In this document: piece after piece, positions 10,280-19,866 of the stretch | Layout: every line of letters begins with the position of its first letter | Numbering within the stretch: position 1 is the stretch's first letter | Source of the DNA: Pseudomonadota bacterium | Lineage (GTDB): Bacteria; Pseudomonadota; Gammaproteobacteria; Burkholderiales; Burkholderiaceae_C | Length of the DNA stretch: 64,000 nucleotides | Direction of reading: 5' to 3' | Assembly (NCBI GenBank): GCA_021846965.1 | Contig: JAJZWA010000010.1 | Span: forward strand, 1 to 64,000 | Translations under genes and position numbers: made by a program | The notes under the pieces: model-generated | Seen by the model: the letters and a program-made list of their open reading frames with translations, nothing else | Told to the model about the DNA's origin: nothing | The model's database searches: none

Positions 10280-10639
10280 ATGTCCGATCCCCTGTCCTGG
10301 TCCTCGATGCTGCGCGTGCTCGCGGGCCTGGGCCTGGTGCTGGTGGTGTTCTTCCTGCTGCTGCGCCTGCTCAAGCGCGCGCAGCCGGGACTGGGGGGCG
10401 GGCGGGCAGACCTGCGGGTGGTCGCCTCGCTGGCCCTGTCGCCTCGGGAACGGGTCTTGCTCGTGCAGGTGGGCGAGCAGCAACTGCTGCTGGGCTCCGG
10501 CGCCCAGGGGCTGCGCTGCCTGCACGTGCTGCCGCAGGCGCTGGAGGCCAGGCCGCCGGGCGCTGCCATGCCCGTCGTGCCCTTCGCCGAATGGCTGCGC
10601 AAGGCCGTGAACTCCGGATCCTCGAAAGAATCATCGTGA
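10280..10639 (+). CDS. fliO: Flagellar export protein FliO
   Basis: Single TM near N-terminus, RLLKRAQPG, LSPRERVLLVQVGEQQLLLG; immediately 5' of fliP with ATGA overlap. Confidence 0.88.
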   Translation: MSDPLSWSSMLRVLAGLGLVLVVFFLLLRLLKRAQPGLGGGRADLRVVASLALSPRERVLLVQVGEQQLLLGSGAQGLRCLHVLPQALEARPPGAAMPVVPFAEWLRKAVNSGSSKESS

Positions 10640-11394
10640 TGCCTCGTTCCTCCTCCCGTCCACGCCTGCTGCTGGTCGCGCTGGCCCTGCTGGCGCTGCC
10701 GGCGCTGGCCCATGCGCAGGTGCTGCCGGCGCTGACCAGCACGCCGGCCCCCGGCGGCGGCACCCAGTACAGCCTGAGCCTGCAGACCCTGCTGTTCATG
10801 ACCCTGCTGGTGTTCCTGCCAGCCATGCTGCTGATGATGACCGCCTTCACGCGCATCGTCATCGTGCTGTCCCTGCTCAAGCAGGCGCTGGGAACCACCA
10901 CGGTGCCACCGGCGCAGGTGATCGTGGGGCTGTCGCTGTTCCTCACCCTGTTCGTGATGAGCCCGGTGTTCAACCAGATCAACGACGTGGCGGTCAAACC
11001 GCTGATGAACGACACCCTGTCCCTGACCCAGGCCCTGCAGGCGGGCTCGCAGCCCTTGCGCAAGTTCATGATGGCGCAGACCCGCAAGGACGATCTGGCG
11101 CTGTTCGTGAAGCTCTCGGGCCACAAGCCCCTGGCCAGCCCGCAGGACACGCCCATGACCCTGCTGATCCCGGCCTTCGTGACCTCGGAGCTCAAGACGG
11201 CCTTCCAGATCGGCTTCGTCGTGTTCATCCCCTTCCTGATCATCGACATGGTGGTGGCCGCCGTGCTGATGTCCATGGGCATGATGATGTTGTCGCCGGT
11301 GACGGTTTCGTTTCCGCTGAAGCTGATGCTGTTCGTGCTGGTCAATGGATGGGATCTGGTGATCGGATCATTGGTTCAGAGCTTCGTGCGCTGA
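10639..11394 (+). CDS. fliP: Flagellar export protein FliP
   Basis: SLLKQALGTTTVPPAQVIVGLSLFLTLFVMSPVF; IDMVVAAVLMSMGMMMLSPVTVSFPLKLMLFVLVNGWDLV. Confidence 0.98.
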   Translation: MPRSSSRPRLLLVALALLALPALAHAQVLPALTSTPAPGGGTQYSLSLQTLLFMTLLVFLPAMLLMMTAFTRIVIVLSLLKQALGTTTVPPAQVIVGLSLFLTLFVMSPVFNQINDVAVKPLMNDTLSLTQALQAGSQPLRKFMMAQTRKDDLALFVKLSGHKPLASPQDTPMTLLIPAFVTSELKTAFQIGFVVFIPFLIIDMVVAAVLMSMGMMMLSPVTVSFPLKLMLFVLVNGWDLVIGSLVQSFVR

Positions 11395-11421
11395 GGCGCA
11401 GGATCGTTTGGAGAGTTCGCG

Positions 11422-11694
11422 ATGAGTCCCGAAGCCGTCGTCTCGCTGGGCCAGCAGGCCCTGTGGGTGATGTTCCTGGTGTCCTTGCCGCTGCTGGGGG
11501 TGGCCCTGGTGGTGGGCCTGCTGGTCAGCCTGCTGCAGGCGGCCACGCAGCTCAACGAGATGACCCTGAGTTTCGTGCCCAAGGTGCTGGCCATCGGGCT
11601 GACCGCGGTGCTCGCCGGACCGTGGATGCTGCATGTGATGATGGACTTCACCACCCGCCTGCTGCTGAGCATTCCGCAACTGCTGGGTTCCTGA
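11422..11694 (+). CDS. fliQ: Flagellar export protein FliQ
   Basis: MSPEAVVSLGQQALWVM...LLQAATQLNEMTLSFVPKVLAI. Confidence 0.97.
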   Translation: MSPEAVVSLGQQALWVMFLVSLPLLGVALVVGLLVSLLQAATQLNEMTLSFVPKVLAIGLTAVLAGPWMLHVMMDFTTRLLLSIPQLLGS

Positions 11695-12509
11695 TGATCG
11701 CCTTCTCGTCGCTGCAGCTGGATCAATGGATCGGGGCCTTTTTCTGGCCCTTCCTGCGCGTGATGGCCTTGCTGAGCACGGCGCCGGTGTTCAGCGCGGC
11801 GCAGGTTCCGATCCAGGTGCGCGTGGGCCTGGCCGCGGCCGTCGCGCTGGTGCTGGCGCCGATGCTTCCGGCCATGCCCCCGGTGCAGCTGGACAGCGCC
11901 CTGGGCTGGACCCTGGTGGTGCAGCAGTTGCTGGTGGGCGGTGTCGTGGGCCTGGCCATGTCCCTGATTCTCAGCAGCGTGCAATTGGCCGGCAGCATCG
12001 TCGGGTTGCAGATGGGCCTGGGCTTTTCCACCCTGTTCGATCCCCTGCAGGGGGTCGAGGTCACCAGCCTGGCCAGTTTCCTGAACCTGTTGACCATGTT
12101 GCTGTTCCTGGCGATGAACGGGCACCTGTTGCTGCTGGCGGTGCTGGCGCGCAGTTTCACCCTGTTGCCGGTGGGCGCGGCCGCCGGGCTGGGTGCCGCG
12201 GGCTGGCATGCGCTGGCGCTGGAGGGCGGGGCGCTGTTCTCGCTGGCGCTGGCCATGGCGGCGCCGGCGCTGGGCGTGCTGCTCATCGCCAACCTGGGAC
12301 TGGCCACGCTGAGCAAGCTGGCGCCGCAGCTCAATCTGTTCGCGATCGGCTTTCCCCTGTTCTTCGGCCTGGGCTTCGTGGCCCTGTACCTGCTGATGCC
12401 GGTGATGCAGTCCGTGGTGCATCACCTGGTCGAGTACGGCGTGAACCTGGCCGGCGATCTGCTGCGCCAGGCCGCGCCGGGCGCCGGCGCCATCGAGTCG
12501 GGGAACTGA
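11694..12509 (+). CDS. fliR: Flagellar export protein FliR
   Basis: WPFLRVMALLSTAPVFSAAQVPIQVRVGLAAAVALVLAP; ATG overlaps fliQ stop. Confidence 0.97.
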   Translation: MIAFSSLQLDQWIGAFFWPFLRVMALLSTAPVFSAAQVPIQVRVGLAAAVALVLAPMLPAMPPVQLDSALGWTLVVQQLLVGGVVGLAMSLILSSVQLAGSIVGLQMGLGFSTLFDPLQGVEVTSLASFLNLLTMLLFLAMNGHLLLLAVLARSFTLLPVGAAAGLGAAGWHALALEGGALFSLALAMAAPALGVLLIANLGLATLSKLAPQLNLFAIGFPLFFGLGFVALYLLMPVMQSVVHHLVEYGVNLAGDLLRQAAPGAGAIESGN

Positions 12510-12513
12510 GGCC

Positions 12514-13656
12514 ATGGCCGAGGACAGCGCACAGGATCGCGACTTACCAGCCTCGCTCAAGCGCCGGCAGCAGGCGCGCGAGAAGGGGCAGGTGGCGCGA
12601 TCGAGGGATCTGAGCTCGAGCCTGCTGATGGTGTCCACCGCCGCGGCCCTGTACTACGGCGGCGCCTGGTTCTTCGGACATGGCATGCAGGTCCTGCACG
12701 AGGGCCTGAGCGTGCCGGCTGTCGTCGCGCACGACCCGCGGCGCATGCTGGAGTTCGCAGCCACGGTCGCGCGCGACGGGGTGCTGGTGGCGCTGCCGCT
12801 GCTGTTGCTGAGTGTCGTCGTGTGCATCGCCGGCGGCATGGCGCTGGGTGGCTGGGTGTTCAGCCTGGAGGCGCTGGCGCCCGATTTCACGCGCCTGGAT
12901 CCGGTCGCCGGCATCCAGCGCATGTTCTCCATCAGCGGCCTGGTGGAACTGGGCAAGGCCATGCTCAAGACGGCGGTGATCGGCTCGCTGCTGGCCCTGG
13001 TGCTGTGGTCCCGGCGCGGCGAGCTGCTGAGCCTGCTGGGCGTGGCGCCCAGCCAGGCGCCGGCCCTGCTGGGCAATCTGTGCGGGCACGCCTTCGTCTG
13101 GCTCGCCGCGGCCACGCTGCTGGTGGCCGCGGTGGATGTTCCCTGGCAGATCGTTCAGCTCAACAAGAAGCTGAAGATGTCGCGCCAGGACCTGAAGGAT
13201 GAAATGCGCGAGAGCGAGGGCAACCCCGAGGTGCGTCAGCGCCTGCGCGCCATGCAGCGCGAGCGCGCACGCCGGCGCATGATGGCCGCTGTGCCCAAGG
13301 CCGACGTGGTGGTGACCAACCCCACCCACTTCGCGGTGGCGCTGGGCTACGAGCAGGGCCGCCAGCGCGCGCCGGTGGTGCTGGCCATGGGCGCGGACCG
13401 CGTGGCCGCGCGCATCCGCGAACTGGCCGTCGAGCATGGCGTGGCGGTGGTGGAGGCGCCGCCGCTGGCGCGGGCGCTGTATCGCTACGCGGAGCTGGAG
13501 CAGGAGATCCCGGTGAAGCTGTACAACGCCGTGGCGCTGCTGCTGGCCTACGTCTACCAGCTGCGCGCGCTGCCGCAGCAGGCGCGGGCGCCCGCCGACT
13601 GGGCGATCCCCGCTGATCTCGATACCTCGGCCGACACGGCCATGCCGGTGCACTGA
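12514..13656 (+). CDS. flhB: Flagellar export switch protein FlhB
   Basis: MAEDSAQDRDLPASLKRRQQAREKGQVARSRDLSSS; NPTHFAVALGYEQGRQRAPVVLAMGAD autocleavage motif. Confidence 0.98.
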   Translation: MAEDSAQDRDLPASLKRRQQAREKGQVARSRDLSSSLLMVSTAAALYYGGAWFFGHGMQVLHEGLSVPAVVAHDPRRMLEFAATVARDGVLVALPLLLLSVVVCIAGGMALGGWVFSLEALAPDFTRLDPVAGIQRMFSISGLVELGKAMLKTAVIGSLLALVLWSRRGELLSLLGVAPSQAPALLGNLCGHAFVWLAAATLLVAAVDVPWQIVQLNKKLKMSRQDLKDEMRESEGNPEVRQRLRAMQRERARRRMMAAVPKADVVVTNPTHFAVALGYEQGRQRAPVVLAMGADRVAARIRELAVEHGVAVVEAPPLARALYRYAELEQEIPVKLYNAVALLLAYVYQLRALPQQARAPADWAIPADLDTSADTAMPVH

Positions 13657-13658
13657 CC

Positions 13659-15776
13659 ATGGCGACTTCCGCTTCCCCCGCCGCCGGCGCGAACTCCGCC
13701 GGCGCTTCCCTGCGCGCGCGCCTGATGCGCCTGGACTGGCGCCTGCTGGCGGCGCCGCTGCTGGTGGTGCTGATCCTCATGATGCTGGTGGTGCCGCTGC
13801 CCACCTTCCTGCTGGACGTTCTGTTCACCTTCAACATCACCCTGTCGCTGATCATCCTGCTGGTCACCCTGTACCTGACCCGCCCGCTGGATTTCGCGGC
13901 CTTCCCCACGGCGATCCTGCTGACCACGCTGCTGCGGCTCTCGCTGAACGTGGCGGCGGCGCGGGTGATCCTGCTCAACGGGCAGAGCGGCGGCGGGGCG
14001 GCCGGGCAGGTGATCGAGTCCTTCGGCCAGTTCGTGGTCGGCGGCAACTATGCGGTGGGCATCATCATCTTCGCCATCCTGGTGGTGATCAACTTCGTGG
14101 TGATCACCAAGGGCGCGGGACGCATCGCCGAGGTCAGCGCCCGCTTCACCCTGGATGCGATGCCGGGCAAGCAGATGGCCATCGACGCCGACCTCAACGC
14201 CGGGCTCATCGACCAGGACGAGGCGCGCCGGCGCCGCGCCGACATCGCGCAGGAGGCCGACTTCTTCGGCGCCATGGACGGTGCCAGCAAGTTCGTTCGC
14301 GGCGACGCGGTGGCGGCCATCCTGATCCTGTTCATCGACCTGATCGGCGGCCTGGTGATCGGGGTGCTGATGCACGGGCTGAGCCTGTCGCAGGCGGCGC
14401 AGAACTACACCTTGCTGTCCATCGGCGACGCGCTGGTGGCGCAGATCCCCTCGCTGGTCATTTCCATCGCGGCGGGTATCGTGATCAGCAACGTGTCCAC
14501 CGGACAGGACGTGGGCCTGCAGCTGGTGGGGCAGCTGTTTCGCCACAAGCGCGTGCTGGGCATCGCGGCGGGCATCCTGGGCCTGATCGGCCTGGTCCCG
14601 GGCATGCCGCATGTGTCCTTCCTGCTGGCCGCGGGCGTGCTGGGCGGCGTGCTGTGGCTGCGCGAGCGCCGCGAGCAGCGCGAGGCCGCGGCGCCCGCGG
14701 CGGCGGCGGCGCCGGCGGCCGAGGCCAGCACCGAGCCGGAGGAGGTGAGCTGGTCGCAGATCGAGCCGGTGGACACCCTGGCCCTGGATGTGGGCTATCG
14801 CCTGATCGCCCTGGTCGACCGCACCCAGGGCGGCGAGCTGCTGGCTCGCATCCGCGGGGTGCGGCGCAAGTTCGCGCAGGAACTCGGCTTCCTGGTGGCA
14901 GCCGTGCACATTCGCGACAACCTGGAATTGCGCCCCGGGGGATACCGCATCGCCCTCAAGGGGGTGGAGATCGGTGCCGCCGAGGTGTTCCCGGACATGC
15001 TCATGGCCATCAATCCGGGACAGGTCAGCGGCAACCTGCAGGGCCAGCCCACCACGGATCCGGCCTTCGGCCTGCCGGCGGTATGGATCCAGCCGGGCCA
15101 GCGCGACGCCGCGCTGGCCATGGGCTACACGGTGGTCGATCCGAGCACGGTGATCGCCACGCACCTGCATCACCTGCTGCAGTCGCACGCGGCGGAGTTG
15201 CTCGGGCGCGAGGAGGTCGAAGGCCTGCTGTCGCATCTGTCGGAGCGCTCGCCCAAGCTGGTGGAAGATCTGGTTCCCAAGCTGCTCAGCGCCGACCGCT
15301 TGCGCAAGGTGCTGCAGAACCTGCTGGCCGAGGGGGTGCCGATCCGCGATATGCGCAGCATCGCCGAGGTGCTGGCCGAGCATGCGCAGCAGGTGACGGA
15401 TACCGACGAGCTGACGGCGCGGGTGCGCCAGGCCCTGGGGTCCTTCATCGTGCAGTCGCTCAGCGGAGCCAACCGGGAACTGGCGGCCGCGGTGCTGGAG
15501 CCGCAGCTGGAACAGATCCTGCTTGCCAGCCTGCGCGCGGACCCGGCGCAGGCGGCGGTGGAGCCGGGGCTGGCGCAGCGCCTGATGGATCGCGCGCGGG
15601 ACATGATGCAGCGCATGGAGTCGCAGGGCGCCAGCCCCGTGCTGCTGACCGTCGCCCCGCTGCGCCAGTTCCTGGCGCGCCTGCTGGCGCGCTCGGCGCC
15701 GCGCCTGCGCGTGTTGTCCTATGCCGAAGTGCCTGACCACAAGCAGGTGCGGATCACCCAAACGCTCGGAGCCTAA
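13659..15776 (+). CDS. flhA: Flagellar biosynthesis protein FlhA
   Basis: 705 aa; LPTFLLDVLFTFNITLSLIILLVTLY, FHIPEP region ARFTLDAMPGKQMAIDADLNAGLI. Confidence 0.98.
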   Translation: MATSASPAAGANSAGASLRARLMRLDWRLLAAPLLVVLILMMLVVPLPTFLLDVLFTFNITLSLIILLVTLYLTRPLDFAAFPTAILLTTLLRLSLNVAAARVILLNGQSGGGAAGQVIESFGQFVVGGNYAVGIIIFAILVVINFVVITKGAGRIAEVSARFTLDAMPGKQMAIDADLNAGLIDQDEARRRRADIAQEADFFGAMDGASKFVRGDAVAAILILFIDLIGGLVIGVLMHGLSLSQAAQNYTLLSIGDALVAQIPSLVISIAAGIVISNVSTGQDVGLQLVGQLFRHKRVLGIAAGILGLIGLVPGMPHVSFLLAAGVLGGVLWLRERREQREAAAPAAAAAPAAEASTEPEEVSWSQIEPVDTLALDVGYRLIALVDRTQGGELLARIRGVRRKFAQELGFLVAAVHIRDNLELRPGGYRIALKGVEIGAAEVFPDMLMAINPGQVSGNLQGQPTTDPAFGLPAVWIQPGQRDAALAMGYTVVDPSTVIATHLHHLLQSHAAELLGREEVEGLLSHLSERSPKLVEDLVPKLLSADRLRKVLQNLLAEGVPIRDMRSIAEVLAEHAQQVTDTDELTARVRQALGSFIVQSLSGANRELAAAVLEPQLEQILLASLRADPAQAAVEPGLAQRLMDRARDMMQRMESQGASPVLLTVAPLRQFLARLLARSAPRLRVLSYAEVPDHKQVRITQTLGA

Positions 15777-15779
15777 GTC

Positions 15780-17138
15780 GTGAAAATCAAACGCTACACC
15801 GGGACCAGCACGCGCGAGGTGCTCGCGCGCATCCGCGGCGATCTCGGCCCCGATGCGGTGATCCTGTCGAATCGCGAGATCGTCGGCGGCGTGGAACTGA
15901 TGGCCGCGGTGGACTTCGACGCCTCCAGCCTGCAGCCGGAGCCCGACGGCGATGCGGGGCAGGGCGCGGAGCAGGATCTCGCGCCTCGGGCGCCGATGCG
16001 CGCGCAGCAGCCCGCAACGCCGGCGCCTCGCGCCGCGGCCGCGGGCGCGCGCCCCGCGCCCGGCGTACTCGCACCGGCGGTGTCGGCCGGCGCGCAGCCG
16101 GGGCGCGCCGCCGTCGTGAACCCGTCGCCGCGCCAGCAAACCGTCGCCGGCGCCGCGCCTCGCAGGCCGGGCGCGCCGCCGGCGTCGCCCGCCGCGTCCC
16201 CGGCGCCCGCGGCCGAGGCGCGCGAAGCTGCCGCCCCGGTGTGGGCGGGGGAGATCCGCGATCTGCGCGACGAGCTGGAACAATTGCGGGAATGGGTGCG
16301 CGCCAGCGTGGCGCAGGCTCCGGTGGGTTCTCCCTCGGCCATCGAGCTGCGCCTGCAGGCGCTGGGCCTGGATGCGCGCGCCGCGCGCGAGGCGGCGGCC
16401 GGTGCGAAGGACCTGGAGCAGGCGCTGGACGCCTTTCTGGCCGGGGTGGAACTGCGCGAGGAGCCGATGAGCGAGCCCGGCGTGTACGCGCTGGTCGGCG
16501 CCACCGGGGTGGGCAAGACCACCACCATCGCCAAGATCGCCGCCCGCCTGGTGCTGCGCCACGGCACCGAATCGGTGGCGCTGGTGACCACCGATACCTA
16601 CCGCATCGGCGGCGTCGAGCAGTTGCGCATCTACGGGCGCATCCTCGGCGTGCCGGTGGCCGTGGCGCGCGACGCCGCCGAGCTGCGCGCCCACCTGCAG
16701 GAGTTCGCCGACCGCCGCTTCGTGCTGGTGGATACCATCGGCCTGAGCCCGCGCGATGCGCGCCTGGCCGAGCAGTTGCGCTGGCTGGGCGAGCAGGGCA
16801 CCGCGGTGCGCGCGCTGCTGCTGCTGGGCGCCGGCATGAGCCTGGCCGTGTACGAGCAGGCCTGGCAGACCTACCGCGAGCTGCCGCTGGCGGGTTGCAT
16901 CCTGACCAAGCTGGACGAGACGGGCGCCTTCGGTGCCGCGCTGCAATGGCTGCGCGAGCATGCGCAGCCGCTGTGGTTCTATACGGACGGGCAGCGGGTC
17001 CCGGAAGACCTGCACGCGCCGGAGGTCGCTAAGATGAAGGCCTTGCTGCAAGGCGGGCCGGCCGTGGCGCGCGCGGGACAAGCCGCGCCGCGCCCGGGCC
17101 GGGATGATGCCGCACCTGCCATCGCCAACAGCCGCTGA
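15780..17138 (+). CDS. flhF: SRP-type flagellar GTPase FlhF
   Basis: MKIKRYTGTSTREVLARIRGDLGPDAVILSNREI (GTG start); YALVGATGVGKTTTIAKIAARLVLRHG. Confidence 0.97.
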   Translation: MKIKRYTGTSTREVLARIRGDLGPDAVILSNREIVGGVELMAAVDFDASSLQPEPDGDAGQGAEQDLAPRAPMRAQQPATPAPRAAAAGARPAPGVLAPAVSAGAQPGRAAVVNPSPRQQTVAGAAPRRPGAPPASPAASPAPAAEAREAAAPVWAGEIRDLRDELEQLREWVRASVAQAPVGSPSAIELRLQALGLDARAAREAAAGAKDLEQALDAFLAGVELREEPMSEPGVYALVGATGVGKTTTIAKIAARLVLRHGTESVALVTTDTYRIGGVEQLRIYGRILGVPVAVARDAAELRAHLQEFADRRFVLVDTIGLSPRDARLAEQLRWLGEQGTAVRALLLLGAGMSLAVYEQAWQTYRELPLAGCILTKLDETGAFGAALQWLREHAQPLWFYTDGQRVPEDLHAPEVAKMKALLQGGPAVARAGQAAPRPGRDDAAPAIANSR

Positions 17139-17146
17139 GGGTCGCC

Positions 17147-18004
17147 ATGGATCAAGCCGAAGGATTGCGCCGCCTGAACAGGCGGGCCACCAAGGTGATC
17201 ACGGTCGCCAGCGGCAAGGGTGGGGTGGGCAAGACCAACGTGGTCGCGAACCTGGCCATCAGCCTGGCGCGCAGCGGCAACCGGGTGCTGGTGTTCGACG
17301 CCGACCTGGGCCTGGGCAACATCGACATCCTGCTGGGGCTGACGCCGCGTTTCAACATCTCGCATGTGCTGTCGGGGGAGAAGACCCTGCAGCAGGTGCT
17401 CGTGCGCGGCCCGCAGGACATCTGGGTGCTTCCGGCGTCCAGCGGGGTCAGCTCCATGGCCGCGCTGGACGCGCGCAGCCAGTCGCGTCTGATCGACGCG
17501 GTCAGCGCGCTGGACCTGCAGGTGGATTACCTGCTGGTCGATTGCGCGGCCGGCATCTCGGGCGACGTGTTGACCTTCAGCCGGGCGGCACAGGAGCTGA
17601 TCGTCGTGCTGTCCAACGAGCCTGCCTCGGTGGCCGATGCCTATGCCCTGATCAAGGTGCTGTCCAGGCAGTACGCGCAGCGTCGCTTCCATCTGCTGCC
17701 CAACATGGTGCGCGACGCGCGCGAGGGCCAGGCGCTGTTCGCCAAGATCGCCGGCGTCAGCGATCGCTACCTGGACGTGTCGCTGGACCTGGCGGGCAGC
17801 ATTCCGCTGGACGGCGCGCTGCGCGCGGCGGTGCGCGCGCAGCGCGCCGTGGTGGAGGCGGCGCCGGCCAGCCCGTCGGCGCAGGCCTTCGCGGCCCTGG
17901 CCGAGCGGGTGCAGTCCTGGCCCATGCCCGATGGGCCCAGCGGCCAGCTGGAATTTTTCATGGCCCAGTGGCTGCAGCCCGATGCCGCGGCCTCGTCGAG
18001 CTGA
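17147..18004 (+). CDS. flhG: MinD-like ATPase FlhG/FleN
   Basis: TVASGKGGVGKTNVVANLAISLARSGNRVLVFDADLGLGNIDILLGL; follows flhF. Confidence 0.97.
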   Translation: MDQAEGLRRLNRRATKVITVASGKGGVGKTNVVANLAISLARSGNRVLVFDADLGLGNIDILLGLTPRFNISHVLSGEKTLQQVLVRGPQDIWVLPASSGVSSMAALDARSQSRLIDAVSALDLQVDYLLVDCAAGISGDVLTFSRAAQELIVVLSNEPASVADAYALIKVLSRQYAQRRFHLLPNMVRDAREGQALFAKIAGVSDRYLDVSLDLAGSIPLDGALRAAVRAQRAVVEAAPASPSAQAFAALAERVQSWPMPDGPSGQLEFFMAQWLQPDAAASSS

Positions 18005-18022
18005 AGCGGCGGGTACCAGCCG

Positions 18023-18766
18023 GTGCGCGAAGCCATGAAAGCCGTCGTCTATGCCCCCCAGGAGACGCGCGAGCAGCGTCTCGGGCGGCATCTGCCACTG
18101 GTGCGGCGCATCGCCGCGCAAATGGCCGCGCAGTTGCCGGCTTCGGTGGACATCGCCGACCTGGAGCAGGCGGGCATGATCGGGTTGTGGGACGCCCTCG
18201 AGCGGGGGCAGGACCACGCGCCCGCCCAGTTCGGCGCCTACGCCGCGATCCGCATCCGCGGCGCCATCTACGACGAGCTGCGGCGCCAGGACTGGCTGCC
18301 GCGACGCAGCCGGGCGCAGGAGCGATCCATCCAGCGCGCCATGCAGGCGCTGACCCAGTCCCTGGGGCGCCCGCCGGAGGACGTCGAGGTGGCCTCCCAG
18401 CTGGGGTGGACCCTGGAGCACTACCACTCGGCGCTGGCGCAAAGCAGCCTGCAGCTGGTGTACCTGGACGACCTGGCACCTGCCGAGGGACGCGATTTCT
18501 CGGACCAGCATGCCGATGAATCCATCGCCCGGCCCGATCAGGCGCTGCAGGACGAACAGCTCGAGCGCGACCTGCAGGCGGCCATCGGCAAGCTGCCCGA
18601 GCGCGAACGCCTGATCCTTTCCCTGTATTACCAGGAGGACCTGCAGCTCAAGGAGATCGGCGAAGTGCTCGAGGTCAGCGAGTCGCGCGTGTGCCAGCTG
18701 ATGAAGCAGGCCGTGATGCGCCTGCGCGCCAGCCTGCGCGACCACGGCGCCGCGCCGGCTCGCTGA
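18023..18766 (+). CDS. fliA: Flagellar sigma factor FliA (sigma28)
   Basis: HLPLVRRIAAQMAAQLPASVDIADLEQAGMIGLWDAL; LPERERLILSLYYQEDLQLKEIGEVLEVSESRVCQL; start could be ATG at 18035. Confidence 0.96.
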   Translation: MREAMKAVVYAPQETREQRLGRHLPLVRRIAAQMAAQLPASVDIADLEQAGMIGLWDALERGQDHAPAQFGAYAAIRIRGAIYDELRRQDWLPRRSRAQERSIQRAMQALTQSLGRPPEDVEVASQLGWTLEHYHSALAQSSLQLVYLDDLAPAEGRDFSDQHADESIARPDQALQDEQLERDLQAAIGKLPERERLILSLYYQEDLQLKEIGEVLEVSESRVCQLMKQAVMRLRASLRDHGAAPAR

Positions 18767-18788
18767 ATCCTCCGTTCCTGGGCCCGGC

Positions 18789-19532
18789 ATGGACTTCCTG
18801 AGCATCGTCGGACTGGTGGTGGCGATCGGTTCGATCGTGCTCGGGCAATTGCTCGAGGGCGGTCACCTGGCGTCGATCCTGCAGCCCACGGCGTTCCTGA
18901 TCGTGATCGGAGGCACCGTGGGCGCGGCCATGCTGCAGTATCCGCTGCCCGTGTTCATGCGCTCGATCCGCATGCTGCCCTGGGTCGTGCGCCCGCCGCT
19001 GCTGGACCCCGAGGGGGCCATTCGGGACATCGTGCAGTACAGCGAGCTGGCCCGGCGCAACGGCCTGCTGGCGCTGGAGTCGACCATCGACGACATCGAC
19101 GATCCCTTCCTGCGCCGGGGCCTGCAGCTGCTGGTCGACGGCGCCGACCCGGCGAAGATCCGCGCCACCCTGGAGAACGAGATCCAGGCGGTCGAGCATC
19201 ACGACAGCCAGGCGGCCAAGGTCCTGGAGTCGGCCGGCGGCTATGCGCCCACGGTGGGGATCCTGGGTGCGGTGCTGGGTCTGATCCACGTCATGGAGAA
19301 CCTGGCCGATCCGAGCAAGCTCGGAGCCGGGATCGCGGTGGCCTTCGTCGCCACCATCTACGGGGTGGGGTCTGCCAACTTGTTTTTTCTGCCAGTTGCG
19401 AACAAGATGAAAAACATCGTGCATGAGCGCGCGAAACTGCAGGAATTGGTGGTCGATGGCCTGGTGGCCATCGCCGAGGGGGAGAATCCGCGCATGATCG
19501 AAGGACGACTGCAGGGCTATTTCGCGCATTGA
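18789..19532 (+). CDS. motC: MotA/MotC-family stator subunit
   Basis: MDFLSIVGLVVAIGSIVLGQLLEGGHLASILQPTAFLIVIGGTVGAAMLQYPL; GAVLGLIHVMENLADPSKLGAGIAVAFVATIYGVGSANLFFLPVANKMK. Confidence 0.9.
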   Translation: MDFLSIVGLVVAIGSIVLGQLLEGGHLASILQPTAFLIVIGGTVGAAMLQYPLPVFMRSIRMLPWVVRPPLLDPEGAIRDIVQYSELARRNGLLALESTIDDIDDPFLRRGLQLLVDGADPAKIRATLENEIQAVEHHDSQAAKVLESAGGYAPTVGILGAVLGLIHVMENLADPSKLGAGIAVAFVATIYGVGSANLFFLPVANKMKNIVHERAKLQELVVDGLVAIAEGENPRMIEGRLQGYFAH

Positions 19533-19575
19533 GGGCGCATGCCCAGGCGCGGCGCGGGAGCCGGGAGGACGGGAC

Positions 19576-19800
19576 ATGGTGGCAGCGCAGGATGGAATCG
19601 ACGGCGTCGGACGCATCCAGCCCGGGGGGCCCTTGCGTCCGGTGGGAGGTACGCAGGATTCCGGCTCCCCGGCCGGACGTCGGCGCCCGCCGGGCGAGCA
19701 GCCGCCGCCGGAGCAGGGGGAGCGGGACGCGGGCGAGCCGCCCGCGCAGCCGCCGGGGCCCGACGCCACGCGCGGGCGGCACATCGACGAATTGGCCTGA
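19576..19800 (+). CDS. Small Pro/Gly-rich protein of unknown function
   Basis: 74-aa ORF, SD GGAGG 7 nt upstream of ATG, sits in the slot where motD often follows motC; ends GRHIDELA. Confidence 0.55.
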   Translation: MVAAQDGIDGVGRIQPGGPLRPVGGTQDSGSPAGRRRPPGEQPPPEQGERDAGEPPAQPPGPDATRGRHIDELA

Positions 19801-19866
19801 GCGCATGCGGCGCGAAGGACCGGGGCCGGGGCTCCGGGAGTTCCAACGGGGAAGCGAAACTCGAAC

